Of a stretch of DNA of 60,332 bases, positions 27,827-36,190 are shown piece by piece. This DNA is from Lachnospiraceae bacterium. Lineage in GTDB: Bacteria; Bacillota; Clostridia; Lachnospirales; Lachnospiraceae. The stretch lies in NCBI GenBank assembly GCA_022794255.1, contig JAAWEL010000075.1, positions 1 to 60,332 on the forward strand, written 5' to 3'. The stretch's first letter is position 1, and every line of letters starts with the position of its first letter. The position numbers and the translations under genes were made by a program. The notes below the pieces were generated by a model, which saw only the letters and a program-made list of their open reading frames with translations, ran no database searches and was not told the origin of the DNA.

Positions 27827-27961
27827 ATGTTAGCAGAAAAAACTTTATATTGGAAGTGCCTATCATCAGCTCCAAATCATCAGTCATAACCGGAAAAGCA
27901 CCTGGAATATGAAGCCCGGGAAAAAGCCATATGGGAATATAATCAATTTATGGAGATAAAG
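27827..27961 (+). pseudogene. Probable remnant of an Rpn-family (PD-(D/E)XK) gene
   Basis: An excellent ribosome binding site (AAAGGAGGAATTTCAT) precedes an ATG at 27827 that opens a frame of only 20 codons, stopped by TAA at 27887-27889. The same frame continues after the stop with LEYEAREKAIWEYNQFMEI and then runs into the following lipoprotein gene. The segment YEAREKAIWEYNQF resembles the end of Rpn-type recombination-promoting nuclease / putative transposase proteins, which often carry YEAREKAxRDYN before a repetitive tail. The body of the gene is missing. The interpretation as a deletion remnant rests on pattern memory only. Confidence 0.45.
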
Positions 27962-29068
27962 ATGACACAAAAAAACAGAACAAGTATCACAATAATAAAC
28001 AAAACCTTAGCCATACTGGGGTTAAGCCTTTTGATATCTCTTACATTGGTATCCGGATGCGGCAATGTTTCAGAAACAAAAGAAGATGGCCAGATACAGA
28101 CCAGTGGAACGGTGCCTGTCACCAATTCACACAACGACCATTCCCAGTCTCAGGATACCATTGCACCATCTTCTTTGGAAGCCCCAGTCTCTTCGGAAGA
28201 TAAAACAAATTCTTCTGATCTCAATTCCACAATGGAGCAAAATAAAGAAAGCAAAAAGGCAAACGAATATATTCTTCCGGAAAGCAACGCAAAATATCTG
28301 TCAGAAGAAGAGCTTAAAAACATATCCAAAGAAGAATTAAAGATTGCCAGAAATGAAATCTATGCCCGACATGGAAGGAAATTCCAGTCTCAGGATTTAC
28401 AAAAATATTTCGAAAGTAAAACCTGGTACAGAGGAACGGTTGACCCTGCAAATTTCAGTGAAAGCCTGCTAAATGATTATGAAAAGAAAAATGTCCAATT
28501 GATTCAGAGACTTGAAGAAACAGCCCAATCCTTTCCAGAGCTTTCCAGTCTTTTTGATGCCCCATCCAAAGAGATCATTGATCGCTATGGGTATGAAAAC
28601 GGATATTCTGTACTTTCCTTCCACATTAAAGAAAACTCCCTGGAGGATTGCGGAGAATACTATCAGGTAGATGCCACCTATCAGCAGAGAATCGAGGCCC
28701 CTGCTGATTTACAGGAAGGAGAGCAGATCACTCTGACCTTCAACGAATTAACCGGAGAAACAAGAACACTAATTTTTCGTAAAAATCATTTTTATCCTCT
28801 GGATTCCACGAATTACTACGATGGTTTTTACTACTATCCCTCGTCTGATGGGAAATCTTTCATTTTATATCACGACAGTGAAGATCGGATGGATAAACCG
28901 GTATTTGAAGGAAAGCTCTGTATCCGTAAGGATGCCACCGAAGAAGTTGATATTATCCGGCAGATTCAGCCGGTAACAAAAGAGCTTCTAAACCGGGAAA
29001 GCTGGTATAACGGAGTCTACTTTGATCAAAAAGGCTATGTTACCCGCCTGGTATATTATGGAGATTAA
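27962..29068 (+). CDS. Lipoprotein with YARHG domain
   Basis: A surface lipoprotein of 368 residues. Signal and lipobox: LISLTLVSGCGN with the cysteine near residue 28; a Ser/Thr/Glu-rich linker follows to about 95. The YARHG domain lies at about 115-175 (KIARNEIYARHGRKF, KTWYRGTVDP, YEKKNVQLI), a small extracellular domain of unknown function found in Firmicutes and Bacteroidetes. The remaining 190 residues form a second unknown domain with many aromatic residues (NYYDGFYYYPSSDG). The ATG at 27962 is preferred because GGAG is six bases upstream; an ATG at 27950 also exists. A CYTH gene follows after 14 bases, so they form an operon. Confidence 0.82.
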   Translation: MTQKNRTSITIINKTLAILGLSLLISLTLVSGCGNVSETKEDGQIQTSGTVPVTNSHNDHSQSQDTIAPSSLEAPVSSEDKTNSSDLNSTMEQNKESKKANEYILPESNAKYLSEEELKNISKEELKIARNEIYARHGRKFQSQDLQKYFESKTWYRGTVDPANFSESLLNDYEKKNVQLIQRLEETAQSFPELSSLFDAPSKEIIDRYGYENGYSVLSFHIKENSLEDCGEYYQVDATYQQRIEAPADLQEGEQITLTFNELTGETRTLIFRKNHFYPLDSTNYYDGFYYYPSSDGKSFILYHDSEDRMDKPVFEGKLCIRKDATEEVDIIRQIQPVTKELLNRESWYNGVYFDQKGYVTRLVYYGD

Positions 29069-29082
29069 GGAGAACAAATTTC

Positions 29083-29553
29083 ATGGAAATCGAACGTAAA
29101 TACAAGATTGAAACACCTCCGGACAACTACAAAAGCTATCCCTTTCACATCATCGAACAGGCCTATCTGTGCATCCGGCCTGTAGTGCGCATCCGCAAGC
29201 AGGATGATGAGTACTATCTGACCTACAAATCAAAAGGCCTGTTATCCAGGGAAGAATACAACCTTCCTCTGACCAAGGAAGCCTACGATCATCTTCTCCC
29301 CAAGGCAGACGGAATCATTCTCACCAAAAAACGCTACCGGATCCCCCTTTCCTCCTCAGAAAATACCGGCCTCACCATCGAGCTGGATGTATTCTCCGGA
29401 ACCTACGAAGGCCTGATCTTAGCAGAAGTAGAATTCCCCACCGAAGAAGCTGCCCTTTCCTTCACTCCTCCGGACTGGTTCGGACAGGATGTAACCTTCA
29501 CAGGAGAATATCAAAACAGCCGTTTAAGCCAAGGCATTATCCCTGGCCAGTGA
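29083..29553 (+). CDS. CYTH domain protein (triphosphate tunnel enzyme family)
   Basis: A 156-residue cytosolic protein of the CYTH family, which hydrolyses or cyclises triphosphorylated substrates in a beta tunnel. The signature MEIERKYKI gives the ExExK motif at residues 2-6; later charged strands include VVRIRKQDDEYYLTYKSKG, KKRYRIPL, ELDVFSG and LAEVEFPTEEAA. Bacterial members of this size are usually inorganic triphosphatases or of unknown substrate; adenylate cyclase activity is possible but not indicated. It is transcribed with the YARHG lipoprotein. Confidence 0.88.
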   Translation: MEIERKYKIETPPDNYKSYPFHIIEQAYLCIRPVVRIRKQDDEYYLTYKSKGLLSREEYNLPLTKEAYDHLLPKADGIILTKKRYRIPLSSSENTGLTIELDVFSGTYEGLILAEVEFPTEEAALSFTPPDWFGQDVTFTGEYQNSRLSQGIIPGQ

Positions 29554-29611
29554 CCACGATCCGCCAGCACTACTCCCTATATTCCCCTTCCCCCTCCCAA
29601 GTAACCGTTTC

Positions 29612-29944
29612 TCACCGGTCCAGCATCCCCAAAGCCACCACAAAAATCAATCCAGCCAAAAGAACTCCAATAATAATATCCAGCTGCTTCACGGTCAAAG
29701 GAACCCTGTCATAAAACCGCTCCTTCAAAGGCAAACTGGCCCGATATTCCTTCAAAAGTTCATTTTCCCTTCTCAGCCGCTCATTCTCCTGCTCCAGCTC
29801 TGACAATTCCTGTTCCATCCCTGCTCCCTTTTCCGTATCCATTTCAACCTCCTCCTCTACGCTTTTCTCCATATCTGTTTCTTTCGCTATCTCTGCCTCT
29901 TTCTTTACCTCTAATTGATTACCCGCAACAGATTCTTTCTCCAT
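29612..29944 (-). CDS. Small coiled-coil protein with C-terminal membrane anchor; function unknown
   Basis: A 110-residue protein of unknown function. Residues about 10-75 are very rich in E and K with heptad-like leucines (ELEQENERLRRENELLKEY), predicting a coiled coil. A single hydrophobic segment at about 88-107 (IIIGVLLAGLIFVVALGML) ends the protein, so it is tail-anchored with the coil in the cytoplasm. The ATG at 29944 has GGAAG six bases upstream. It is convergent with the CYTH gene. Confidence 0.7.
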   Translation of the reverse strand: MEKESVAGNQLEVKKEAEIAKETDMEKSVEEEVEMDTEKGAGMEQELSELEQENERLRRENELLKEYRASLPLKERFYDRVPLTVKQLDIIIGVLLAGLIFVVALGMLDR

Positions 29945-30099
29945 ATCAAACTTCCTTTCCTTCAATCCCATCATTTATCCTCGCTGTATTGACACCTAGT
30001 TTCATTTCCTATAACCGTTCCCATGAAAAAAACAGCCGAACCCTGTCCAATCCAGCTGCCATTCCTCCCACTTAGCTTCCCATTCCAAAAAAAGAAAAA

Positions 30100-30186
30100 C
30101 CGCCGGGGAATAAGAGAACAAATAAAGACCATGTTTCTGCGTTGACATTAAGGACTGTCTTTTGGCGTTCTCTTATTCCCCGGCGG
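30100..30186 (-). terminator. Long inverted repeat downstream of the mgl operon
   Basis: Perfect 20-bp arms at 30100-30119 and 30167-30186 (starting CCGCCGGGGAATAAG) enclose 47 bases, in which AAAGAC and GTCTTT extend the pairing. On the minus strand the second arm is followed by GTTTTTCTTTTTTT, so it probably ends the mgl transcript. The loop is much longer than in a normal terminator. Confidence 0.65.
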
Positions 30187-30254
30187 CGAATCCTTCAGAG
30201 ATTTCTTCCGATCCTCTCTCCTAATCTCCCACGGAAAAAAGGAAACAGCGATTC

Positions 30255-31250
30255 TTACTTCTTCGCAATGTATTTCCGAATATCCAATGCAATAGCAACC
30301 ACAATAACAATACCCTGAGCAATATACTGATAGTTGGGATCAATCCCCAAGAACTGCAGACAGGTCTTTAACAGCTCGAACACCAGCACACCGATAACCA
30401 CACCAGATACCCGTCCGATACCACCGTTTACTGACACACCGCCAATGGTACAAGCCGCAATCGCTTCCAACTCATAACCATTACCGGTATTAACACCAGC
30501 ACCGCCGGATTTGGCACCCAGCAAAAATCCTGCAATTGCATACAAGGCCGCTGCTGACACATAAATAATAATCTTTGTCTTTTTAACATTGACACCGGCA
30601 ACCTCTGCTGCTGCCTCATTGCCTCCGATGGCATACATGTATTTCCCATGACGGGTATAATTATAAATAAACCACATAATCCCACCGATAATAATCGCTA
30701 TGATAAACAAATAAGGGAATACCCCGAACAGTTTACCATTGGCAATCACCGTATAATCCGTCCGATATCCGCCTAAGGGCACAGACTTGGTATAAACCAG
30801 GTTAATACCATAAATAATCATCTGCATACCCAAGGTTCCGATAAAAGCAGGCACGCTTAAATAAGCAACCACAATACCATTGATCATACCAAAAATACAG
30901 CAAATGGCAACACAGATCAACAGAATCAGCCACACATTCAGCTCTGGAAAATCCTTAGTCAGCTCAAAACGTCCGCTGTAATCTGCCCGCTGAAGCAAGG
31001 TGCCTGCCAGACAGGCGGCAAGGCCCACAGAACGTCCGGCGGAAAGGTCTGTACCTTTGGTAATCAGGCAGCCTGACACACCAATGGCAATGATGAAGCG
31101 ACATGCCACATTGATGGAAATGTTGCTGAAGTTACTCATACTGAAGAAATTCTCTTTGGTGATTCCCACAATCAGAACCATCACAAGAATCAGGATTACA
31201 ATTCCATTGTTAATCAATACATCTGCTACATTGACTTTCTTGCTGTTCAT
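30255..31250 (-). CDS. mglC: Galactose/methylgalactoside-type ABC transporter permease
   Basis: Membrane channel of a monosaccharide importer, 331 residues, of the RbsC/MglC/XylH family, with about nine hydrophobic segments. Family segments include GCLITKGTDLSAGRSVGLAA (about residue 60), VPAFIGTLGMQMIIYGINLVYT (about 130) and the ATPase-contact loop IGGNEAAAEVAGVNVKKTK. It is the third gene of the mglBAC set, 18 bases after mglA. The MglC label rests on closeness to MglB-like neighbours; the sugar is probably galactose or glucose but is not proven. Confidence 0.9.
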   Translation of the reverse strand: MNSKKVNVADVLINNGIVILILVMVLIVGITKENFFSMSNFSNISINVACRFIIAIGVSGCLITKGTDLSAGRSVGLAACLAGTLLQRADYSGRFELTKDFPELNVWLILLICVAICCIFGMINGIVVAYLSVPAFIGTLGMQMIIYGINLVYTKSVPLGGYRTDYTVIANGKLFGVFPYLFIIAIIIGGIMWFIYNYTRHGKYMYAIGGNEAAAEVAGVNVKKTKIIIYVSAAALYAIAGFLLGAKSGGAGVNTGNGYELEAIAACTIGGVSVNGGIGRVSGVVIGVLVFELLKTCLQFLGIDPNYQYIAQGIVIVVAIALDIRKYIAKK

Positions 31251-31268
31251 TCTCTCTTCCTCCTCTTC

Positions 31269-32777
31269 CTAGAACTGGGTCGCGTAGCTCATGATACGCT
31301 CCTGGGTCGCTTCCTCGCCCTGTACCTCGCCGGTAATATGGCCGTTGCACATGACCAGAATCCGGTTGGACACACCGATCAGCTCCGGCATCTCCGAGGA
31401 TATCATAATAATCCCCTTCCCCTGCTTTGCCAGCTCGATCATGATCTGATATATCTCATACTTGGCTCCCACATCAATACCACGGGTCGGCTCATCCATA
31501 ATCAGAATGTCCGGATTGTTGGCCAGCCAGCGGGAGATCAACACCTTCTGCTGGTTGCCGCCGGACAGAGACTGAATCAGAGTCTTGCTGTCTGGGGTTT
31601 TGATAGAAAGCTTTGCCACGTTATCTTGTACCAGCTGTTCAATCTTTCCCTTGTTGAGCTTAAGGCCCATCTCCAGATACTGGTCAAGAGAAGAAATAGA
31701 AACATTATCTGCAATGGAAAGACATCCCAATATTCCGGTTCCCCTCCGGTCCTCGGTGATCATGCCGATTCCTCCCCGAATAGCATCCTGAGGACGGTGA
31801 ATATGGATCTTCTTCCCCTTAATAAACACTTCGCCGCCAGTAATATGGCGCATACCAAAAATTGCCTCCATCAGCTCTGTCCGCTGCGCTCCCACCAGGC
31901 CGCCAAAACCCAATATCTCACCCCTGCGAAGAGTAAAGGAGCAATCCTGGAAGGAACGCTCATGAATACTGGAATAGTTCTTCACTTCCAAAAGAACCTC
32001 TCCCACTGTGGCATTATTCTTGGGAGGGTAGATATTGGTAAGCTCACGGCCTACCATCTGTTTGACGATCTCCTCATCTGTGATGTCACTCATACTCCAG
32101 GAGCCCACATAAGTACCATCACGCATAATGGTGATATCATCGCAGATCTCCCGAATCTCTGCCATCTTGTGAGAAATATAGACCAGAGACACCCCTCTGG
32201 ATTTCAAATCCCGAATGATGCGGAAGAGAGCCGCCACCTCATTGTCCGTAAGAGAGGAGGTGGGCTCATCCAGGATCACAACTCTTGCCTGGAGAGACAC
32301 TGCCTTGGCAATCTCCACAGACTGCATCTGTGCAATGGACATGGTTCCCAGTTTTGCCTTGGGGTTGTAAGGCATCTTCACATCATCCAGCCATTTCGCT
32401 GTCTCCTCGTACATCTTCTTGTGATCCACAACCTGAAGGGGGCCGAACTTCTTTGTAGGGTAGCGGCCGGCATACATATTCTCCGCCACCGTTCTCTCCG
32501 GTATTGGCTGCAGCTCCTGATGTACCATGGCCAGACCCTTCTGCAGGGCCTCGTCCGGATTGTGGATGTCCACATGCTCCCCATCCAGGTAGACCTCCCC
32601 CTCATCCATATGATAAATGCCAAAAAGGCATTTCATCAGGGTGGATTTTCCTGCACCGTTCTCTCCCATCAGTGCATGAACGGTGCCCGGACGGACTTTC
32701 AGGTTGATCCCGTCCAGAGCCTTTACGCCAGGGAAGCTTTTGGAAACCCCGCGCATTTCCAGTCTGTACTCTGCCAT
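31269..32777 (-). CDS. mglA: Galactose-type sugar ABC transporter ATP-binding protein
   Basis: Double ATPase of 502 residues. The first nucleotide-binding domain (about 1-240) has Walker A MGENGAGKSTLM and Walker B VVILDEPTSSLTDNE. The second (about 255-500) has the degenerate loop GFGGLVGAQRTELMEAIFGM and Walker B ILIMDEPTRGIDVGAKYEI, with signature LSGGNQQKVLISRWLA. This duplicate layout is typical of MglA/RbsA/XylG. The ATG at 32777 has AAAGGAGAATGGG upstream. It lies between mglB and mglC. Confidence 0.93.
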   Translation of the reverse strand: MAEYRLEMRGVSKSFPGVKALDGINLKVRPGTVHALMGENGAGKSTLMKCLFGIYHMDEGEVYLDGEHVDIHNPDEALQKGLAMVHQELQPIPERTVAENMYAGRYPTKKFGPLQVVDHKKMYEETAKWLDDVKMPYNPKAKLGTMSIAQMQSVEIAKAVSLQARVVILDEPTSSLTDNEVAALFRIIRDLKSRGVSLVYISHKMAEIREICDDITIMRDGTYVGSWSMSDITDEEIVKQMVGRELTNIYPPKNNATVGEVLLEVKNYSSIHERSFQDCSFTLRRGEILGFGGLVGAQRTELMEAIFGMRHITGGEVFIKGKKIHIHRPQDAIRGGIGMITEDRRGTGILGCLSIADNVSISSLDQYLEMGLKLNKGKIEQLVQDNVAKLSIKTPDSKTLIQSLSGGNQQKVLISRWLANNPDILIMDEPTRGIDVGAKYEIYQIMIELAKQGKGIIMISSEMPELIGVSNRILVMCNGHITGEVQGEEATQERIMSYATQF

Positions 32778-32802
32778 CCCATTCTCTCCTTTCATAAAAT
32801 CA

Positions 32803-32823
32803 GGTGTGCCATGAAGGCACACC
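32803..32823 (-). other. Hairpin between mglB and mglA
   Basis: GGTGTGCC-ATGAA-GGCACACC, a perfect 8-bp stem with a 5-base loop and no T tract. It is a likely differential-expression hairpin after the binding-protein gene. Confidence 0.65.
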
Positions 32824-32868
32824 CGACATTTTTCTGTCTTTTTCTATCAGTCAGAATTCCGTCTCTAT

Positions 32869-34005
32869 TTATTTAATCAGGTCCAGAATCTCTGCTGCAT
32901 TCTCCGGCGTAACTTTCACATAGTCAACCATATATACATTGTCAACATCTTTGCCATTTACAAAGTCAAGCGCTTTGTCGGCTGCAGTATGGGCCTGGCC
33001 AAAGTAATCATTAAATACAGTACCAGTCATCTTGCCGTTCATAACGTGCTCAACAACCTCAACCAATGCATCAACACCTACCAGATAGATGTCCTCGTTG
33101 ACCTTTCTTCCTGCTGCCTCGATGGCCTGCAGAGCACCCAGAGCCATAGCATCATTGTTACAGAACACAACATCGATCTTTGCACCATGCTGAGACAGTG
33201 CATTGGCAGTGATCTCCTGGCCCTTTGTCTGATCCCAGTCACCACGCATCTTAACAAGCTCCTCAACCTCAACGCCTGCGCCGGTCAGTGCTTCGATGGA
33301 CTTCTCCGTTCTGTACTGAGCATCTACATTTTCCGGATCACCCTGAACCATGATGTAGCGGACAACACCGTCACCATCTGCATCGCCCTTATTCTCCAGA
33401 TCAGCAATCTCCTCACCCTGATAAGTACCAGACTGTCTTGCATCTGCACCTACGTATGTAGCTTTGATTCCCTCAGATACCCATGCTGCCTCTCTCTCAG
33501 CTTCCGGCTCACGGTTGATGTAGACAACCGGAATACCTGCTGCATTACATTCCTCAGTAACAGTCGGCTCGGAGGATGCCTGTACCAAGTTGATGATCAT
33601 CACATCGTAACCCTGGGTGATAAAGTTACGTATCTGGTTCATCTGCTCACCCTGGTCGTTCTTACCATCCATGATGGAAATGTTCTCAGCCTTCAGACCA
33701 CACTCTTCAACCAGATACTTCTGCAGCTCTTCCCGGTAAAGGGTCATAAAGTTGTCAGCAAACTGATAGATGGAAATACCAACCTTGATCTCAGCCGGAT
33801 CTTTCCCCTCTGTGGCCGCTGCCGCCTCTGCTGCGGTGGTCTCTGCCTCTGTAGCTGCCTCAGTGCTCTCTGCTGCCGCCTCAGTGGTGGCTGCTTCTGT
33901 AGCTGCTGCCGTAGTCTCTGCCGGCTTGCTTCCGCCGCAGGCTGCCAGTGACATTGCCATACAGGATGCCAGTGCCAGTGCCATTACTTTCTTTGTCAAT
34001 TTCAT
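32869..34005 (-). CDS. mglB: Galactose-type sugar-binding lipoprotein MglB
   Basis: Extracytoplasmic sugar-binding protein of 378 residues. Signal with lipobox MSLAACGG, then a linker of A/T/E (about 26-60). The periplasmic-binding fold follows: KVGISIYQFADNFMTLYREEL, NLVQASSEPTVTEECNAAGIPVVYINREPEAE, VFCNNDAMALGALQAIEAAG and LVGVDALVEVVEHVMNGKMTGTVFNDY. The calcium-loop-like NKGDADGDGVV matches galactose-binding proteins. The ATG at 34005 has GGGAGGATTTTCGAC upstream. It heads mglBAC, and its promoter carries a 21-bp-phased direct repeat. Confidence 0.92.
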   Translation of the reverse strand: MKLTKKVMALALASCMAMSLAACGGSKPAETTAAATEAATTEAAAESTEAATEAETTAAEAAAATEGKDPAEIKVGISIYQFADNFMTLYREELQKYLVEECGLKAENISIMDGKNDQGEQMNQIRNFITQGYDVMIINLVQASSEPTVTEECNAAGIPVVYINREPEAEREAAWVSEGIKATYVGADARQSGTYQGEEIADLENKGDADGDGVVRYIMVQGDPENVDAQYRTEKSIEALTGAGVEVEELVKMRGDWDQTKGQEITANALSQHGAKIDVVFCNNDAMALGALQAIEAAGRKVNEDIYLVGVDALVEVVEHVMNGKMTGTVFNDYFGQAHTAADKALDFVNGKDVDNVYMVDYVKVTPENAAEILDLIK

Positions 34006-34075
34006 GTCGAAAATCCTCCCTTTATTTGGATTTGTATTATTCAGCTTTGGCAATAATGCCTCACTGATGTTTCAT

Positions 34076-34144
34076 ATTATAACGGTTTTTTATCAATTTT
34101 TCCATAAGATTTTCTTTGATTTTCTATTAAATTTCTTTGATTTT
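34076..34144 (-). promoter_or_regulatory. mgl promoter with phased direct repeats (probable YesN operator)
   Basis: On the minus strand a perfect TATAAT (34081-34076) has only a weak -35 (TGGAAA, about 34104-34099), as expected for an activator-dependent promoter. Upstream lie two exact copies of AAAATCAAAGAAA (34123-34111 and 34144-34132), 21 bases apart, two helical turns, with the inner copy about 7 bases from the -35 region. Confidence 0.65.
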
Positions 34145-34172
34145 TCCATATATTGCATGAAATCCAAAAAAC

Positions 34173-34191
34173 ACGATTTTTCATAAATCGT
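34173..34191 (-). terminator. Terminator of the sugar-sensing cassette
   Basis: On the minus strand ACGATTT-ATGAA-AAATCGT is followed by GTTTTTTGG. The stem begins right after the stop codon of the second sugar-binding protein gene. The stem is only 7 bp and AT-rich, so termination may be partial. Confidence 0.7.
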
Positions 34192-35208
34192 TTACGGACT
34201 TATCATAATCTCCTGTGGTGACCAGTAATATTTATCTTCCTCCAGCGAAAGCTCCTCCGAAACCGGCTTGCCCAAAGCCTTGGCCGCCGCAATTGAAAAA
34301 ATCGCTCCTGCATACTGCTCCTTATCCGCAGATACCGTTCCCAAAAGCTTTCCTGTACGAACCGCCTCCTGCCCTGGTGTGGTGGCATCAATTCCCACCA
34401 GCTTTATCTTATCGATCCCTGCTCTCTCTAAAGCATCGATAGCTCCCAAAGCCATATCATCATTGTTGCACACCACCAGTTCAATCTTGTCCGGATACTG
34501 GTCCAGCCACTGCTCCATCAAAGCCGAAGCCTGGCTCCGCTCCCAGTTGGCAATCCCTCCTGTGATTTTCTCAATCGGCACTCCTCCATCCTTCAGCGTC
34601 TGGATGGACCACTCCGTCCGGATCAGAGAATCCTGGTGGCTGCTCTCCCCTTCTAAAAGCACATAGCTGACCACCCCGTCCCCATTTCGGTCCAGGCTTT
34701 TGGGATCCTTTCGGTACTCATCCACCACAATATTTCCCTGAAGTACTGCAGACTCCCTGGCAGCTGCCCCCACATAGTAAAGCTGATCCCACCGGTTCAT
34801 ATCCTCCTCCACCGGCTGCCGGTTAAAAAACACCACCGGAATCTGAGCTGTCATAGCCTTATCAATCATAGCTGAAGCTGCTGTACGGTCCACCGGATTG
34901 ATGCACATCACATCATATCCCAGGGAAATAAACCGTTCCACCTGATTATTCTGAACATTCTGGCTCCCTTTAGCATCCTGGATGTCCAGCGCAACCTTCA
35001 CTCCATGCCTCTGCTCATACTCTTTGGCGCAATTTTCCAGCTCACTTCGGATATTGTTGATAAACGTATCATCCCCCCGGTACAAACTCACCCCTATCCG
35101 AATGGATGTTTTTTCTTCTTCCTTCTCCATGGTTCCGCATCCTGCCAATATCCCGGCCATAAAAGCAACCGCCAAAATTTTCCCGACAATTTTATACACG
35201 TATCCCAT
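34192..35208 (-). CDS. Second galactose-type sugar-binding lipoprotein
   Basis: A 338-residue MglB-like protein without the long Ala/Thr linker of mglB. Lipobox GILAGCGT (cysteine about 23); then SIRIGVSLYRGDDTFINNIRSEL, INPVDRTAASAMIDKAMTAQIPVVFFNRQP, DRNGDGVVSYVLLEGE (calcium-loop-like) and VVCNNDDMALGAIDALERAGI. The start is uncertain: the ATG at 35208 touches the GGGGGG ribosome binding site, and a GTG at 35199 is better spaced. It is the last gene of the RR-HK-PBP cassette and lies directly upstream of the mgl promoter. It may feed the same MglAC or present sugar to the sensor. The two roles cannot be told apart from sequence. Confidence 0.88.
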   Translation of the reverse strand: MGYVYKIVGKILAVAFMAGILAGCGTMEKEEEKTSIRIGVSLYRGDDTFINNIRSELENCAKEYEQRHGVKVALDIQDAKGSQNVQNNQVERFISLGYDVMCINPVDRTAASAMIDKAMTAQIPVVFFNRQPVEEDMNRWDQLYYVGAAARESAVLQGNIVVDEYRKDPKSLDRNGDGVVSYVLLEGESSHQDSLIRTEWSIQTLKDGGVPIEKITGGIANWERSQASALMEQWLDQYPDKIELVVCNNDDMALGAIDALERAGIDKIKLVGIDATTPGQEAVRTGKLLGTVSADKEQYAGAIFSIAAAKALGKPVSEELSLEEDKYYWSPQEIMISP

Positions 35209-35218
35209 CCCCCCACTT

Positions 35219-36190
35219 TCACTCAATCGGGTATAGCATCTTCTCAAACTCCACATCCCGCAAATCCTCCCGCCGGATACACCGGCTTTCCAGATATCCC
35301 AAATCCTCCACAATCTGATTCTCTGCCAGTTCCACTGCCATTTTAACACTCAGATATCCCGCCGAAAAATCATCAGTAATGCAAAGGCCCTGTATCACCC
35401 CTTTATCCAGATAATTCAGGAGCCGAACCGCAGTCCCTCTTCCGTATAAGCCTGGACTTTTGTTCTCTGTTCCCATATCTAAAAGCAGCTGGGCCATCTC
35501 TGTCAGACTCACCGGATCCAGAGCGATTAACACCATCTGTTCTCCCTGCTTTCCTTCCAATGCCTCCTTCAATGATGCTTCGCTTCCTTCCCACAAAACA
35601 ATTTCAACCCCCTCTGGCTTAAGCTGATCCAAAATCCCGTCCCGAAACTGTATGCTGACCGGATCCGTCTCGCCGAACAAAAAAGCTTTCCTCCTTATTT
35701 TTCCTTCAAAAACCGAATCCTCCAGAATCTGCTTTCCCAAATCCTGCCCCATCTGATAATAGTCAAATCCAATTCTTTCTGTTATTCCATCCCCTCCGGA
35801 GCCTATCTCTGAATTGAGCAGAATCAATGGCACATTGATCCGCTTATCCTCCTGCATTTCCAAAACCCGTTTGGCGTCCACCGGGGCCACAATCAGAGCC
35901 TTGCACCCATCCTGCTGCTCTCGCAGAATAAGCTCTTCCTGCTGTTTCACACTGCCCTTATCATACAAGGTAATAAAGCTCACATCCCCATAAAGCTCCA
36001 TGGCTGCCCGGTCCATTCCCTTCCGGAAATTCACATAATTATCATCCGATGTATCCTCAATGATCACTGATATCCCGTAAATCCGCCTTTCCTTCTCTTT
36101 GATGATCAGATTGGTGGAGGACAAAAGAAACAACAAAAACAATACCACCCCATATAAAATCCAGAGTGCTTTTTCCTTTTTTGTTATCAT
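35219..36190 (-). CDS. Membrane-anchored periplasmic-binding protein, probable sensor partner of the YesM kinase
   Basis: A 323-residue protein with an uncleaved N-terminal membrane segment (about 8-27, no lipobox) followed by a type I periplasmic-binding fold: YGISVIIEDTSDDNYVNFRKGMDRAA, CKALIVAPVDAKRV, INVPLILLNSEIGSGGD, RKAFLFGETDPVSIQFRDGILD and ALDPVSLTEMAQLL. Its start overlaps the kinase stop by four bases (ATGA), so it is translationally coupled to the kinase. This layout is like the XylFII-LytS-YesN three-component sugar sensors of clostridia. Likely role: bind a sugar outside the cell and change kinase activity. The ligand is not known. Confidence 0.82.
   Translation of the reverse strand: MITKKEKALWILYGVVLFLLFLLSSTNLIIKEKERRIYGISVIIEDTSDDNYVNFRKGMDRAAMELYGDVSFITLYDKGSVKQQEELILREQQDGCKALIVAPVDAKRVLEMQEDKRINVPLILLNSEIGSGGDGITERIGFDYYQMGQDLGKQILEDSVFEGKIRRKAFLFGETDPVSIQFRDGILDQLKPEGVEIVLWEGSEASLKEALEGKQGEQMVLIALDPVSLTEMAQLLLDMGTENKSPGLYGRGTAVRLLNYLDKGVIQGLCITDDFSAGYLSVKMAVELAENQIVEDLGYLESRCIRREDLRDVEFEKMLYPIE

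Noticed and set aside
30100..30186. Reading the long inverted repeat as an insertion sequence end
   Set aside because: No transposase, no target duplication and only one copy in the window; kept as a terminator-like structure.
31338..32876. A 512-codon open frame on the plus strand opposite mglA
   Set aside because: It is the mirror of a well-supported gene. Its sequence has no recognisable domain and no ribosome binding site; long antisense frames arise from codon bias.
32989..33951. A 320-codon open frame on the plus strand opposite mglB
   Set aside because: Cysteine- and leucine-rich low-complexity product reflecting the Ala/Thr repeats of mglB; no gene signals.
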